A stretch of 64,000 nucleotides of DNA from the NCBI RefSeq assembly GCF_016545825.1, contig NC_052616.1, forward strand, positions 12,462,001-12,526,000, written 5' to 3'. Source of the DNA: Eucalyptus grandis (Eukaryota > Streptophyta > Magnoliopsida > Myrtales > Myrtaceae). Numbering within the stretch: the stretch's first letter is position 1; each line of letters opens with the position of its first letter. Made by a program: the position numbers and the translations under genes. The notes beneath the pieces were generated by a model. That model had not been told where the DNA came from and ran no database searches. It saw nothing but the letters and a program-made list of their open reading frames with translations. Shown here one piece after another: positions 1 through 11,650 of the stretch.

Positions 1-1086
1 AATTCTCAGTCCAAACCTTTTGACAAGATCATTAACATATTTTTCTTGATAAATAAAAGTTCCTTCCTTCAATTGTTTTATTTGAAGACCAAGAAAGAAT
101 GTTAACTCTCCCATCATACTCATTTCAAACTCATCCCGCATAGACTTTGAAAATTTCTTGCACGAGACTTTCATTAGAGGATCCAAAAATAATATCATCC
201 ACATATATTTGAACAAGTAAGAAACTTTTGTTTTCCTTCTTGATAAATAAAGTCGTATCTACTTTACCTTTGACAAAACCATTTTGAATTAGGAACTTAC
301 TTAATATGTCGTACCAAGCCCGAGGTGCTTGCTTTAAACCATACAAAGCCATTTTCGGTCCGAAGGCGAGTCGGCTTCTTTGGATCTTCAAACCCCGGTG
401 GTTGTTCCACATATACTTCCTCATGGATAAATCCATTTAGGAAGGCGCTTTTGACGTCCATTTGGAATAACTGAAATTCTTATAACAGCAAACGCAAGTA
501 ATAGTCGAATAGCTTCTAACCTTGCCCTTTGGAGCGTAAGTCTCATCATAGTCTATTCCTTCTTCTTGCGTATATCCCTTGGCCACGAGTCTTGCTTTAT
601 TTCGTACGACTTTTCCTTTCTCGTTCATCTTGTTTTGAACACCCATTTGGCTCCAATAACAGTTTACCTTTTGGTTGGGATGTCAATTCCCGGACATCAT
701 TTATCTTTGAACTGTCCGAACTCTTCTTGCATAGCTTCAATCCAGCTTTCATCGAGATAAAGCTTCTTCTATGCTCTTTGGTTCAATTTCGAAACGAGTG
801 CCCAAGCACTAGACTCTTCTCGCCTTTTGGATGCAGTGCGAATTCCTTCATTAATTTCGCCAATTATAAGATCTTTAGGATGAGTGGACTTATGCTTCCG
901 GTTACTTGTTGATTTGTCCAGTTGATGATCTCTTTCTTTATTTGGATCTTCACTAACAACACGATGCTGGTTTTCAGTCGAGATGCTTCTTGAGTTGTAG
1001 ACTTTAGAGGGTGCGGAGGCGGAGGTTCGGACTCTTCTTGATGAGTCGACTTGATTCATCTTGCGTTGAGTCTTGAAATTTGACAT
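1..1086 (-). pseudogene. Element A reverse transcriptase region and INT-RT linker (broken)
   Basis: The reverse transcriptase would copy element RNA into DNA inside the virus-like particle. The block at 437-646 carries the conserved start of copia RT (ARLVAKGYTQEEGIDYDETYAP). The block at 131-436 carries [13 protein letters not shown] and the catalytic YVDDIIFG. The two blocks are in different reading frames and are separated by disruptions. The segment 769-1086 is charged and low-complexity, as expected for the linker between integrase and RT. RNase H should follow to the left of the window. The gene is non-functional as written. The assignment to copia RT is firm; the lineage is less sure. 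Confidence 0.85.
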
Positions 1087-1109
1087 TCATTGACTCCTCT
1101 GGTCGGCTC

Positions 1110-2081
1110 TTCTTGTTATAGACTCTGTAAACTTTGCTTGATGTAGAATATCCAAGGAAGATACCTTCATCGATCTTTCTTCAAACTTACCAACTCGATC
1201 TTTTGCATTTTTCAATATAAAACATTTACAACCAAATACATGAAAGTATGAAACAATAGGCTTCTTTTCTTTGAATAACTCATAAGGGGTTTTCGAAGAA
1301 TAGATCTTAAGAAGACTCTATTGATGATATAGCAAGCTGTTGAAACAGACTTCAGCCCAAAATCGAGAAGAAATTTTACTTTCAATTAAAAGAGTTCTAG
1401 CCATTTCTTGAAGAGATCTGTTCTTTCTTTCCATAACTCCATTTCTTGAGGAGTATATGGAGAGGAGAACACATGCTTAAAGCGATTCATCACAGAATTT
1501 TGTAAAATCTTGATTTTCAAATTCACCTCCATGATCTGTTCTTATACTAGAGATAACACATCCTTTTTCATTTTGAACCTTTTTAGCAAATTTTTCAAAA
1601 TACGAAAAGGTTTCGGACTTACTTGCAAGGAAATATACCCAAGTAAAACGAGAGTAATCATCAACAATTACTAGGCAATACTTCTTACCCCAATACTCGA
1701 GTTCGGTTGGTCCGAAGAGATCCATATGCGATCGTAGTACATGATTAGTAGAGACATGATTTATTGGCTTAAAAGAATTTCTTACCTGCTTTCCCGAATA
1801 CATGGAGTGCATGAATCAGTCTTTTGGTATGGCAATTTTGGTAGACCACGAACAAGCTGTTTTGATGAGATTTTAGCTAATTGCTTCATGTTGACATGAC
1901 CAAGCTTTTTGTGCCATAAGCTTGCTTCGTCTTGAATTGAGATAAGGCATTGCGATTCATTTGGTTTCACATCCAGAAGATAGATATTTCCATGTCTTCG
2001 ACCCATGAAAGGCGAGTAGAGTCTTTTGATTCCAGAACATGTCCCTTCTTGAAAGAAGATCTTGAAACCAGTATCACACAA
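1110..2081 (-). pseudogene. Element A integrase with GAG-pre-integrase domain (broken)
   Basis: The integrase would insert the element cDNA into the chromosome. Segment 1782-2081 holds the zinc-binding pre-integrase domain (HKKLGHVNMKQLAKIS, then CTPCIRES). Segment 1477-1812 holds the catalytic core: HMDLFGP with the first Asp, then RTDHGGEFEN with the second Asp. The core reading frame ends at 1477, before the catalytic Glu region. Downstream sequence to about 1110 still looks integrase-derived but is full of stops. The two segments overlap in different frames, so there is a frameshift near 1790. It belongs to element A, between protease and RT. Confidence 0.85.
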
Positions 2082-2085
2082 TTGA

Positions 2086-2355
2086 CTAATCTTTGAGAAG
2101 ATTGTAATTGAGTCCTTCCACTAAGGAGACATTACTTATTGTGAGAGTACCAATTTTCACGGTTCCAAATCCCACAATACTTCCTTTGTTGTTTCCTCCA
2201 AATGAAACTTTTCCACCATTTACTTGAGCAAGCTTTATAAAGCAATTTGAATCTCTGTCATGTGTCTTGAGCATCCCTTTGTCAAGATACCACTTTTTGT
2301 TTCTTGACGGAGACCTGCATTTAAAATAAAGTCTCAAGCTTTCTTTGGTACCCAA
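2086..2355 (-). pseudogene. Element A aspartic protease remnant
   Basis: This 89-codon frame corresponds to the copia protease that cleaves the Gag-Pol polyprotein. It shows WYLD followed by KG, where family members have Asp-Ser/Thr-Gly, so the catalytic triad is altered. The later part (VSLVEGLNYNLL) matches the usual C-terminal protease pattern of plant copia elements. The sequence just after WYLD is scrambled compared with the usual Cys-Ser-Arg-His-Met run, suggesting small indels. It lies immediately upstream of the integrase remnant, as expected. It is inactive by sequence. Confidence 0.75.
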
Positions 2356-2399
2356 ATTTTCTTGGGTCCTTTGGTGTTAGTAAGATAAACGGTATTAGC

Positions 2400-4027
2400 C
2401 CATACTTTCTTAACGAGGTTTCCATATCATAGGACACTCTTTCTCAAAGTGATCCGCTTGTTGCACTTAGAACATCGAGAGCATTTCTTCCTACGGGTTT
2501 TACAAAAACTTTCTTGAAGTGATTTTTGTAAACCTCACTTGAAAGCCTTTTCTTAATTCTTTCTTTTACCTTAGGAAAATCAATCAAGGGAATTGTTTCT
2601 TGTCATACCTAGACTAGACTTATTGAAGTAAGGTCTTTGTGTTGAAAGAATTTTCTCAAGTTTTTCAGACCCTATAGAAAATTTCTTTGATATATTTGAT
2701 AAATCTGTTTTTAAAAAAGCATTTTCTTTTAAAATATTTTCTTCATTCTCTTTAAGATTGGAAACAGACACGCCTAGACTTTTAACTCTTTCTTCTAAAA
2801 CAATTTCTTTTTATTTTAGAGCTGAGTTTTCTTTTTCAGTTTGGAAATTCTTTTGAGAGAAGTCTTAAGACTAAAGCATAGTTCATCAATATATTTAGAA
2901 ACTTTAACAGGAATTTTAAAATTACTTGCCTCAAATTCACTATCGAGTCGATCCTAAGTCGATCCAGTCCGAGTCCGATTGTGCCATCGGACATAGATTG
3001 GCATATTCATTATCACTTTCTTCACACTCGGTATCACTCAGGGTTTCAGCTTTGAGAGCTTTTCGAAATTTTTCAGCTTTTCCTTTCTTCTTCTTCGAAG
3101 AGGACGGTTAGGTACGATGTGTCCCTTTTTCTTGCATTCAAAGCGGACTACATCTTTATTTGGTTCCTCATCATCAACGAGACTTAGTCTGCTGTCTTTG
3201 AAAGCTTTGTTTCTTTGAGTTGAACCTTCTTCCTTTTGTTTAGTTTTATGAATCTTCTTATCATAAGAGCAAGCTCCTCATCGTCCATATCATCTTGAGA
3301 ATCAGTATCATCGGAATCATCATTTGATTTTAATGCAATGGATTTCTTACCTTTTGGATCTTCATCTTCATTGATCCTTTCCACTTCATAGGACTGAAGA
3401 GTTCCAATAAGCTCATCAACGAGATAGAGGCATAATTCTCTGCGTGCATCTTATCGAAGTCTTTATGTGATTCCAATCCGGAGAGTCCACGCAGTAGCTT
3501 GTTTACCTTCATGGGATCGGAAGTTGGTTGACCTTGATTTTCAAGACCATTCACAATATCGTAAAACGACTAAACATGTCGGATATTGATTCTCTGGTTT
3601 CATTCGAAGGCTTCGTATTGACCGAGAAGAATGTTGATTCTTGTTTCCTTCACTCGATCTATTCCTTCATAGGTAATATGCAATCTGTCCCAAACTTCTT
3701 TTCTTTGTACCACAAGAAGATATTCTATTATATTTAGTTGGTGATAAAGCACAATATAAGGAGTAAATTACTTTTGCATCGAGTGTTTGTCTCTTGGTTA
3801 TTTCTTCCCGAGACATTCATTTGGATTCTTCGGTTTCTTTTCCTCTTTCGAGGCGATGCGGTGGTAGGAGTAATTCCTTTTTCTACAACGTCCCATTCCG
3901 GAGGATCCTTTGATCGTAGGAAAGCTTTCATCTTGTTCTTCCGGATGTTGTAATCCTTTCCATCAAAGTAGGGTGTGCAGTATTGCTTTGCCCTTCCATC
4001 GGCCCCAGGTGCCAACATACTAGCCAT
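2400..4027 (-). pseudogene. Element A gag (UBN2-type), fragmented
   Basis: Gag forms the virus-like particle. The start at 4027 (MASMLAPGAD) lies 47 bp downstream of the primer-binding site and matches the starts in elements B and E2. The PYFDGKDYN and KNKMKAFLRSKDP segments are typical of UBN2-type copia gag. The frame breaks near 3734 and resumes in other frames at 3330-3554 (SDPMKVNKLLRGLSG) and 3184-3384 (acidic DDSDDTDSQDDMDDEELALMI). A Ser/Asn/Lys-rich tail runs to about 2580, then a Cys-rich zinc-knuckle remnant near 2400-2500. Compared with B, it has several frameshifts. Confidence 0.8.
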
Positions 4028-4074
4028 GGATCTTTTACTATGAAGTAAAACACTTCAAATAAAGTAAGTACACA

Positions 4075-4087
4075 GGCTCTGATACCA
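4075..4087 (-). other. Primer-binding site of element A
   Basis: On the minus strand this reads TGGTATCAGAGCC, the classical complement to the 3' end of plant initiator tRNA-Met. It sits 2 bp from the end of the 5' LTR. It fixes both the strand of the element and the inner LTR boundary. Confidence 0.92.
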
Positions 4088-4089
4088 AT

Positions 4090-4981
4090 TGATATTGCTA
4101 GTATAAACACCTAGAGGGGGGGTGAATAGGCGCACAAACAATTTATCGATATACGGAAGCAATTCTTAACAAATTGAAATACGATCAAGGTAGAGAGAGA
4201 GAAATTTGAACACAGGATTTATAGTGGTTCAGCTTTTCCAAGCCTACGTCCACTCTTCCGCACTAACAGCCCACTGGCTGGATTTCACTATGATCAAAAG
4301 AGTAGTTACAGCACAGCTTTGCCTTGATTCCACAGTGTAGATGTACTACCACACCTCCTCAAGGTCTCTCACAAATATAGACTCTCTTTTGTATACAAGT
4401 ATTCACTCAAAGGATTTATCTAAACAAATAGGAGCTTTAGACTTTGGAATTCTTCTATCGCGCACACCTCGAACAACCAAGAACGTCTTCCTTATATACT
4501 CCTTTATGCCATCATACCCGTTGGCACTTACCAAAGGAATTCCTCCAATCTACCCGTTGGACGGAATCAATTAGGAAGATTGTTCGAGCTATTAAAGGAA
4601 CGTGTTGATAGCCCATCAATCATGTTCGCCCATACAATCAGGATCTCGGTTTCCATAAGTAGAACCTTCCAATAATATTTAGACAATCATCGAATCTTCA
4701 GTCATTGAATCAAACTTGATCAATCAAAGGATTTTGATACGTCTTCTCCAACCACGAGATCTTCTCCAAATGATAAGGTCAAATCCTGAACAGAACATCC
4801 AGTTCTGGATAACCTTTCTTCAACGGATTAGAGATCTGTCAATGAGGATAGACTTTGAGTCTTGAGTCCGGCTGTCCCGAAGTCTTGAGACTTTAACTAA
4901 CGAGTCTGCAGGACCTTCGAGACTAGGCCCGACGGAAACGTTTTGTCAACTTCAAAACTCTTCACGAGGATTTCTCCAACA
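4090..4981 (-). repeat. 5' LTR of copia element A
   Basis: On the minus strand the LTR starts TGTTGGAGAAATCCTC at 4981 and ends GCAATATCA at 4090, next to the primer site, giving about 892 bp. It is clearly homologous along its length to the element B LTR at 6045-6974, sharing the TGTTGGAGAAATC start and the segment around 4220-4570. The matching 3' LTR is outside the window, so age from LTR divergence cannot be read here. Confidence 0.85.
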
Positions 4982-4989
4982 TGTATCAC

Positions 4990-5982
4990 TCCAGGTTTCT
5001 GCTTTAAGAGCCTTTCGATACTTTTCAGCTTTTCCTTTCTACTTCCTCAGAAGAGGACAGTTGGGTCTGATGTGTCCCTTTTTTCTTACATTCAAAATAG
5101 ACTAAATCTTTGTTTGATTCATCATCATTAACAGACTTGGTTTGTTACTTTTGAAAACTTTGCTTCTTTGGATTGAATCTTCTTTCTTTTTTCTTTCAGC
5201 TTTGAATCTTCTTATCATGAGAACAAGCTCCTCATCGTCCATATCGTCTTGAGAATGCGTGACATCGGAATCATCATTGGATTTTAATGCAATGGATTTC
5301 TTACCTTTAGGATCTTCGTCTTCATTGATTCGCTCCACTTCATAAGGCGAAGAGTTCCAACCAACTCATCAGATAGTGGCATGATTCTTTGTGTCTCTCT
5401 TATTGAGGTCTTTATGTGATTCCAATCCTTGTAGAGTCCACGCAGAAACTTGTTTACCTTCATGGGATCAGAAATTGGTTGACCTTGATTTTCAAGACCA
5501 TTCACGATTTCTGTAAAACGACTAAACATGTCAGTTATAGATTCTCCTGATTTCATTTTGAAGGCTTCGTATTGACCGAGGAGAATGTTGATTCTGGTCT
5601 CTTTCACTCGATATGTTCCTTCATAGGTGATATGTAATCTATCCCAGACTTCTTTTGCTGTAACACAATAAGATATTATGTTATATTCAGTAGGTGACAA
5701 AGCACAATATAAAGAATAAATTGATTTTGCATCAAGAGCTTGTCTCTTGATTATCTCTTCCTGAGTCATTTCACTTGACTCAACATTTTCTTTTCCTCTC
5801 TCTAAGACAGATGCAGCTTTAGTAGTGATTCCTTTTTTTACAACGTCCCATTCCAGAGGATCCTTTGATCGTAGGAACGCTTTCATCTTGTTTTTCCAGA
5901 TGTTGTAATCCTTTCCATCAAAGTAAGGTGGTGCAGTATTGCTTTGCCCTTCCACGGCCCCTGGAGCTAGCATACTAGCCAT
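4990..5982 (-). pseudogene. Element B gag, most intact gag of the window, 3' end cut off
   Basis: Gag builds the particle that packages element RNA. The main frame of 232 codons (5284-5982) starts MASMLAPGAVEGQSN, then PPYFDGKDYNIWKNKMKAF. It continues with the UBN2 core (AKEVWDRLHITYEGTYRVKE, GQYEAFKMKSGESITDMF, DPMKVNKFLRGLYKDWNH). After a frameshift near 5330, an acidic segment ending in charged residues follows at 5102-5338. The start was chosen by match to the A and E2 starts and its position just after the primer site. Element A's insertion at 4982 removes the zinc-knuckle region and everything downstream from view. Confidence 0.85.
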
Positions 5983-6044
5983 GGATCTTTAACTCTGAAG
6001 TAAAACACTTCAAACAAAGTGAGTACACAAGTTCTTATACCAAT

Positions 6045-6974
6045 TGATATAGCTAGTATAAGCACCTAGAATGGGGTGAATAGGTGTAAAAATAATTTCT
6101 CAAGATATGAAAGCAATACTAGGCAGACAATAGAAAGGGAGCTTTTCTTTAGTTAACAAAACGAGCTATGATCAAGGTAAAACAGAGAGTAGGGAAGAGA
6201 AAATTGAACACAAGGTTTATAGTGGTTCGGCTTGTTCCAAGCCTACGTCCACTCTTCTGCATTGACAACCCACCGGTTGGATTTCACTATGAACAAAAGA
6301 GATGTTACAGCGATGCTTTCCCTTGATTCCACAAAGTGTAGATATTCTACCACACTTCCTCAAGGTATCTCAAAATATAGACTCTCTTTTGCGTACAAGA
6401 TTTCGCTCAGTAAATGAATTGACTAAGAATCAAAGAGCTTCAGACTTTGGAATTCTTCTATCGTGCACTCCTTCGAATAACTGGAACGTCTTCCTTTTAT
6501 ACTCCTTTGTGCCATCATACCCGTTGGCACTTACCAAAGGAATTCTTCCAATCTTCCCGTTGGACAGAATCAATTAGGAAGATTATTCGAGCTATTAAAG
6601 GAACATGTCGATAGCCCATCAATCCTGCTCGCCCATACAATCAGGATCTTGGTTTCCATAAGTAGAACCTTCCAAGAATACTTCGACAATCATCGGATCC
6701 TTAATCAATCTTGATTTGAATAAATGAATCCGTTATGTCATATCCAGCCAAGAGATCTTCTCCAGTCGATAAGGCCAAATCCTTAATGAAGCACTTAGTT
6801 CTAGATAGCATTTTAGCAACGGATTAGAAACTATCACTGAGAATAAACTTTGAGTCTTGAGTCTAGCAGTCCGGAGGTCTTCAGACTTTAAAAAGTAGAG
6901 TCTGCAAATCTTCAGACTAGACTGATGGAAACATTTTGTCAGCTTCAAAATATTCCAGAAAGATTTCTCCAACA
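6045..6974 (-). repeat. 5' LTR of copia element B
   Basis: On the minus strand it starts TGTTGGAGAAATCTTTC at 6974 and ends CTATATCA at 6045, giving 930 bp. It matches the A LTR in order and content but with many substitutions and small indels, so A and B are separate insertions of one family, not a recent duplication. Its outer edge at 6974/6975 is the junction with element C. Confidence 0.85.
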
Positions 6975-7062
6975 AGAGGTATCCTATTACTCCATTACTT
7001 TAAGTAATGCTTTCGTTTCTAGCACTGTAATACTTGTTGAATCTCATCCAATGTGAACTGTA

Positions 7063-7548
7063 GACTCATGAGCAATAGACCACGTAGCTAGAGACCGAGA
7101 AGCATTTGTGGAGTATCGTCGGATACAACCTAGAAGAAGATGGATATATGTTGGGAATAACTCAAGAGTTGAAGTGAATGGTATCGGCACATGTAAATTA
7201 ATCTTACGTGGTGGTCAAAACCTATTCTTACATGATGTCCTTTATGCTCTAGATATTTGACGAAACTTGGTCTCCGTAGTTGTTCTTCTTAGCTTAGGTT
7301 ATGTATTGAATTTTCATGGTGATTATGTTGACATTTTGTATGGAATAGTTTATTATTGGTCAGGTCATGTATTGAATGGTTTTATGGTGTTAGATATTGA
7401 CTATGATCAGTACAAAATTAATGTCGATGGTTGTTTTTCTTTAATTGCATCTTCTAGTAATGTTGAAATTGATGCAAGTACTTGGCATGCTAGATTAGGT
7501 CACATTGGGTTGCAAAGAATGCAAAGATTAGCTAGAGAATGCTTTTAG
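7063..7548 (+). pseudogene. Element C protease remnant and pre-integrase domain
   Basis: From 7063 the translation reads VDS followed by a stop where Gly-Ala should be, then TDHVA, the copia protease active-site region. The frame continues through a glycine-rich stretch to an in-frame TGA near 7259, then NLVSVVVLLSLGYVLNF. The end (WHARLGHIGLQRMQRLA) is the His-x-x-x-His part of the integrase zinc domain. A frameshift at about 7545 breaks it from the following integrase segment. It aligns along its length with element D 60242-60720. Confidence 0.8.
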
Positions 7549-8612
7549 GATCACTCACTAATGTTGATCTACTCGTATGTGAACATTGTCTAGTGGGAAA
7601 AGCAACTAAAAAACCATTCGGTAAAGGGACTAGAGCCGAATTTCCATTGCAACTCATACATTCTGACATTTGTGGTCCTTTGAATGTGAGGGCGAGGCAT
7701 AGAGCCTCATATTTCAGCACTTTCATAAATGACGTCACGCGTTTCGGTTATGTTTTTCTGATCTCCCATAAGTCAGAAGCATTAGACTGCCTTAGACGAT
7801 ATATAGTGATGGTAGAGAATTAGTTGAACAAAATAATAAAGGCATTGAGAACCGATCGCAGACGTGAGTATCTATCGGAGTAATTCAAGGCTCTTTGTGA
7901 TGAAAAGGGAATTGTACGTTAATTGACTATTCCTGGTATTCCACAACAAAATGGGGTAGCTGAGAGAAGAAATATAACCATATTGGAAATTGTTAAGTCT
8001 ATGATGGCGCAAGCAAATTTACCTATCTCCTATTGGGGAGATGCGTTATTGATTGCTGCCTATGTACTTAATCGAGTGCCCTCAAAATCGATCACTTCCA
8101 CCCCTTATGAATTATGGACTGGTAGGAAACCAGACTTAAGTAGTCTATGTCCATGGGGATGTGCAGCTTATGTTCATGATTCTTCCCACAAATATGACAA
8201 ATTAGGTCCTAGAAGGAAGAAATATATCTTTATAAGATATTCTAAACACTCTAAAGGGTATGTGTTCATAGGTGAACAAGCTGATGGAAGTGTGACTGAA
8301 ATTGAGTCACGAGATGTCACGTTCTTGGAGAACGATTCTCCTAGTAGAGATGAGATTAATAAGGACTTCCAATTATATGAGATAGAATATCCTAATAACA
8401 CACCCACTAATGTTATAGAGGGAAATGAAGATTTACCTCAACATACAAGAACTAGTGGAAGTGTTACATCGCCTGACGAATTGAATTCAAGAGAAATTCA
8501 ATTGCGTAAAAGTATTCCCCGTCGTCGTTTTGAGATTGAAGGGGAAGCATTTATGATTGCTCAGATAAGGAAGAATGGAGAAAAGTTTTGGAAGATAAAA
8601 TTGAGTCAATGA
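7539..8612 (+). pseudogene. Element C integrase (broken)
   Basis: The integrase would join cDNA to the chromosome. The first part (7539-7823) has CEHCLVGKATKKPFGKGT, the Cys-x-x-Cys of the zinc domain, then HSDICGP with the first catalytic Asp. A stop at 7824 and another near 7880 interrupt the core around RTDRRREY, which has the second Asp. From 7923 the frame resumes with PQQNGVAERRN, carrying the catalytic Glu, and the conserved ANLPISYWGDALLIAAYVLNR. The C-terminal portion extends to 8612 and leads to RT without a clear gap. At least two stops disable it. Confidence 0.85.
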
Positions 8613-9646
8613 GGGCAAACCATGTCTGTGACTTGGTTGATCTACCATCTAATCGTAAGGCCATTGGAAACAAATGGGTCTTCAAGATTAAGTGAAGGGT
8701 GGATGGATCTATTGAAAAGTATAATGCTTGCTTTGTGGCGAAAGGTTATACTCAACAAGAGGGTATAGACTATGAGGAAACTTTTTCACCAGTTGTAAGG
8801 TTTGCCTTAATACGCCTTATCCTAGCCATCGTTGCACATTTGGACCTTGAATTACATCAAATGGATGTAAATGTGGCATTTTTCAATAGAGAACTAGATG
8901 GGGAAATTTATATGAAGCAGCCAATAGGTTTTGTAGCTAAAGGTCAAGAGCATAAAGTTTGCAAACTTCATCGCTCAATATATGGCCTTAAACAATCATC
9001 TAGACAGTGGTATCTTCGTTTTCATCGAGCCATAACTACTTTTGGTTTCATGATGATCGAGGAAGATCATTGTGTATATGTCAAGCGGTCCGAAGATAAA
9101 TTTGTGATTTTATCACTTTATGTGGATAATATTCTATTGACTGGAAATGACAAGGTTTTGGTAATCATTATAAAAGAATGATTCTCCTTTAATTTTGAAA
9201 TGAAGGACATGGGAGAAGCTGCTTATATATTAAGAGTTAAGATCGAAAGAGATCGATTAAGGAAACTCCTTACTTTATCACAAGAGTCTTATATTATGAA
9301 GATTCTTGAGCGTTTCAATATGCAGCATTGTAATCCCATTGATACCCCTGTCATGCAAGATGAAGGCCTAAGTACTGAGATGTGTCCTAAGACTTCAAAA
9401 GAAATCAAAGTGATGGAAACTGTTTCTTACACTAGTGCGGTCGGAAGTTTGATGTATGCTATGATATGTACTCGACCCGACATATGTTATGTCGTGGGAT
9501 TGGTGAGCCGATATCAATCAAATCTCGGTCAAGCACACTGGAAAGCAGTGAAGAGGATCTTGAGATACTTAAAGGGCACCATGGACTATCGACTTTGTTA
9601 CCAAGGGAATGATTTACGCCTATTGGGTTATTCAGATGCCGATTGA
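8600..9646 (+). pseudogene. Element C reverse transcriptase (broken)
   Basis: RT copies element RNA. The frame shows FVAKGYTQQEGIDYEETFSPVV, LELHQMDVNVAFFNREL, SIYGLKQSSRQWY and then YVDNILLTGND. The second Asp of the catalytic YVDD is Asn, so the active site is lost even apart from stops. In-frame stops occur near 8694 and 9179. The second block (9200-9646) carries the RT thumb/connection: VGSLMYAMICTRPDICY and AVKRILRYLKGT. The YSDAD at its end starts RNase H. Close copies of all these blocks exist in element D. Confidence 0.88.
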
Positions 9647-10093
9647 GGTGGAGAGCTGGATGAGCGTAAATCAACTTCTGGATATGCGTTCTTGCTCAAT
9701 GGAGGTGCGATTTCTTGGAATAGCAAGAAACAAACATGCATTGCCTTATCTACGATGGAGGCAGAATTTATTGCATGCTCTGTCGTAGTGCAAGAAGCAG
9801 TATGGCTAAAACGTTTCTTAGAAAATTTAGCCACTGTCACTAAGGTTCCAAGATCAGTGATAGTTTATTGCGATAGTCAAGCAGCCATTGCCTATGTGAA
9901 GGATCCCAAGTATCATGGAAGAACAAAGTACATTGACATAAAGAACGACTTCATAAGAGATATAATAGCGCAGAAAGAAGTGATCCTACAATACATTTCA
10001 ACCAATAGAATGGTTGCTGATCCATTTACGAAGGCTATTCCTAGAGACATATTTTTGACCCACAGGATGTCACTAAGATTGCGTAGAATGTGA
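9640..10093 (+). pseudogene. Element C RNase H, end of pol
   Basis: RNase H degrades the RNA strand of the cDNA hybrid. The domain starts at YSDAD (about 9634), is broken by a TGA near 9646, and continues in the 9692-10093 frame. That frame has [13 protein letters not shown] (catalytic Glu), [12 protein letters not shown] (catalytic Asp), [17 protein letters not shown], and [17 protein letters not shown] at the C-terminal end. The pol frame ends at the TGA at 10091-10093. Confidence 0.85.
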
Positions 10094-11249
10094 TATGTGT
10101 TATTGTAAATGATTATTGGTTTATATATTTGTGAACATATGTATTATACTTGTTTGTTTATTAGTGACTTGATATTTTATCAATAAGTACGAATACAATA
10201 TGAGACTAGCACTACACACATATATTATTGAAAAGTATGTCAGCAGGCAATGATTGGCTCACTCACACGAGCAATCGCCTCAAGTGCTATAGATAGCACA
10301 TTAAGATGAGACGTTATGTACAAATAAATGCTGAGAAGCAAGTCTGGTATATAAAATATGTCGCATTGATTGGAGTCAAGATGAGGTCCGTGATTTGTTT
10401 ATAACAAGACCGAACATGATAGTCTCACAATCACGTATGCCTGAAAGATGTTGGATGCGAGTACTTAATTAGGTGCTATAGAAAGCGAGTTGATATAGCA
10501 CTCGGGCTAAACATGAGTACGTGAGAAGCACGTGACTATGTTTAGGCTAAGATCCATATCGTGGATATTTTTGATAAATGACATACGCTCTTATAGAAAG
10601 AGTAATCCACTATAGTATGTAATTCATACTACATGTGCATTATACGACCAATAAGGGAAGATGAGTAAAATTATCCCTATTTACTTATCATGTGAGCCCT
10701 TGAGGTAATTAATAATTTACCTCATTATGTGCCCTATGTTACTTCTGACTATGTTTTTGAAGTGAAAGATCAATGTTGCTATTTTAGCATGTTATCGGCG
10801 GTCATGAATAGATATGGCCTTATGGAACGTGTCTAGGAAAGCAATTGTTCTGAAATGGATAGAGACATGAGTGCGAAGGAAGACTATTGTTGTTTTACAT
10901 CTATCACATGTATTTACTGGTCGACCAATTATATCGCCTTATGTGGTTGCTGATATAATTGTAAATACATGGTATGTTTTTTAGGATAGTCAAGTATAGC
11001 CTTTAAGGGATAGGTACACTCGGATTGATGTAACAAAATATGTCTGGGGCACTGTGAGACATCGATTGTTTATTTCTTTTCGGGGTTGTAGCAATTATGT
11101 CATCCCTAACAAGTGCATAATTTGAGCTCCCAAGTGTAGGTGTACTCACTAGTCGCACGGCTTACTTGCCAGTATGAATTGTTTTGTAAAGTTGATGAAT
11201 GTTGAATGCCTTATACTCTTGATAGAGCGCTATCAAACCCATCATGTCC
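10094..11249 (+). other. Element C 3' untranslated segment, no gene seen
   Basis: This 1.16-kb AT-rich stretch lies between the end of pol and the polypurine tract of C. I see no coding frame with family similarity in it. The length is greater than usual for copia 3' regions and could hide a lost extra ORF or another insertion. Confidence 0.6.
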
Positions 11250-11650
11250 GAGTGGGAGATGTTGTACTTTAGCTAGTACGTCCATGATGGGGTGCGATTG
11301 AATCATATTGTATTGACTTGATACGTTACAATGGAAATATATCTCTTGAAAGGGTACGAACGGAGACATATAAGAGTCTCTCGAACACAACCGTTGGAAC
11401 GGTTGGCTGAACATACGCACCAAATTTCTCTCCATTTCCATCAAAGAAGAAGAAGGCATTCCATTTCAATTTTACAAGAACAATCGGCATTTACGCCATG
11501 GAAATCGGGTGCTTTCCTCGTGTTTGCATCAAGACAAATGTGAGATAGTTTTGTTCGTGATTCATCCGCAATTCAACGTTTGTTCTGGGGTTAATTGTAG
11601 TTTGCGTATCGGAATCAGGTAAGTCGTCTTCTGCCGACTAGAATTCCATC
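11250..11650 (+). repeat. Polypurine tract and 3' LTR of element C
   Basis: GAGTGGGAGA at 11250-11259 is a polypurine tract directly followed by TGTTGTACTT, a TG-starting LTR. A TATA box (TATAAG at 11369-11374) lies about 110 bp inside, as expected for a U3 promoter. The right boundary is uncertain; GC-rich sequence of another kind begins by about 11650. The 5' LTR is outside the window. Confidence 0.65.

Larger units (their letters stand above)
1..4981 (-). mobile_element. Ty1/copia element A, 5' part, nested in element B
   Basis: This is a degenerate copia retrotransposon read on the minus strand. From high to low coordinate it shows a 5' LTR (4090-4981), a tRNA-Met primer site (4075-4087), gag, protease, integrase and reverse transcriptase. 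The rest of pol and the 3' LTR lie beyond the left edge. Gene order PR-INT-RT is the copia order. The RT motif YVDDIIFG and the integrase segment IRTDHGGEFEN resemble the SIRE/Maximus-type lineage, which is an inference from motif style only. At 4982 the sequence changes abruptly into the middle of a second copy of the same gag on the same strand, so A inserted into B. Many stops and frameshifts show that it is inactive. Confidence 0.85.
4982..6974 (-). mobile_element. Ty1/copia element B, 5' part, interrupted by A and nested in C
   Basis: This is a second copy of the element A family on the same strand. It begins at 4982 inside gag, directly abutting the outer end of the A LTR, and runs through gag start (5982) to its own 5' LTR (6045-6974). 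The pol portion should lie left of the window, beyond A. At 6975 the sequence switches to copia C on the plus strand. Therefore A inserted into B and B inserted into C. The primer site (near 6030-6042) is mutated (GTTCTTATACCA on the plus strand instead of GGCTCTGATACCA). Confidence 0.85.
6975..11650 (+). mobile_element. Ty1/copia element C, pol to 3' LTR, interrupted by B
   Basis: This is a plus-strand copia whose visible part begins just after the gag zinc-knuckle, at the exact base where the B LTR ends. The first 90 bp align with element D near 60160-60245, showing that C once continued leftwards and was split by B. It contains protease remnants, integrase, RT, RNase H, a long 3' untranslated segment, a polypurine tract (11250-11259) and a 3' LTR starting at 11260. 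Several stops and a YVDN for YVDD change make it inactive. C and D belong to the same or a closely related family. The right edge is approximate. Confidence 0.85.
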
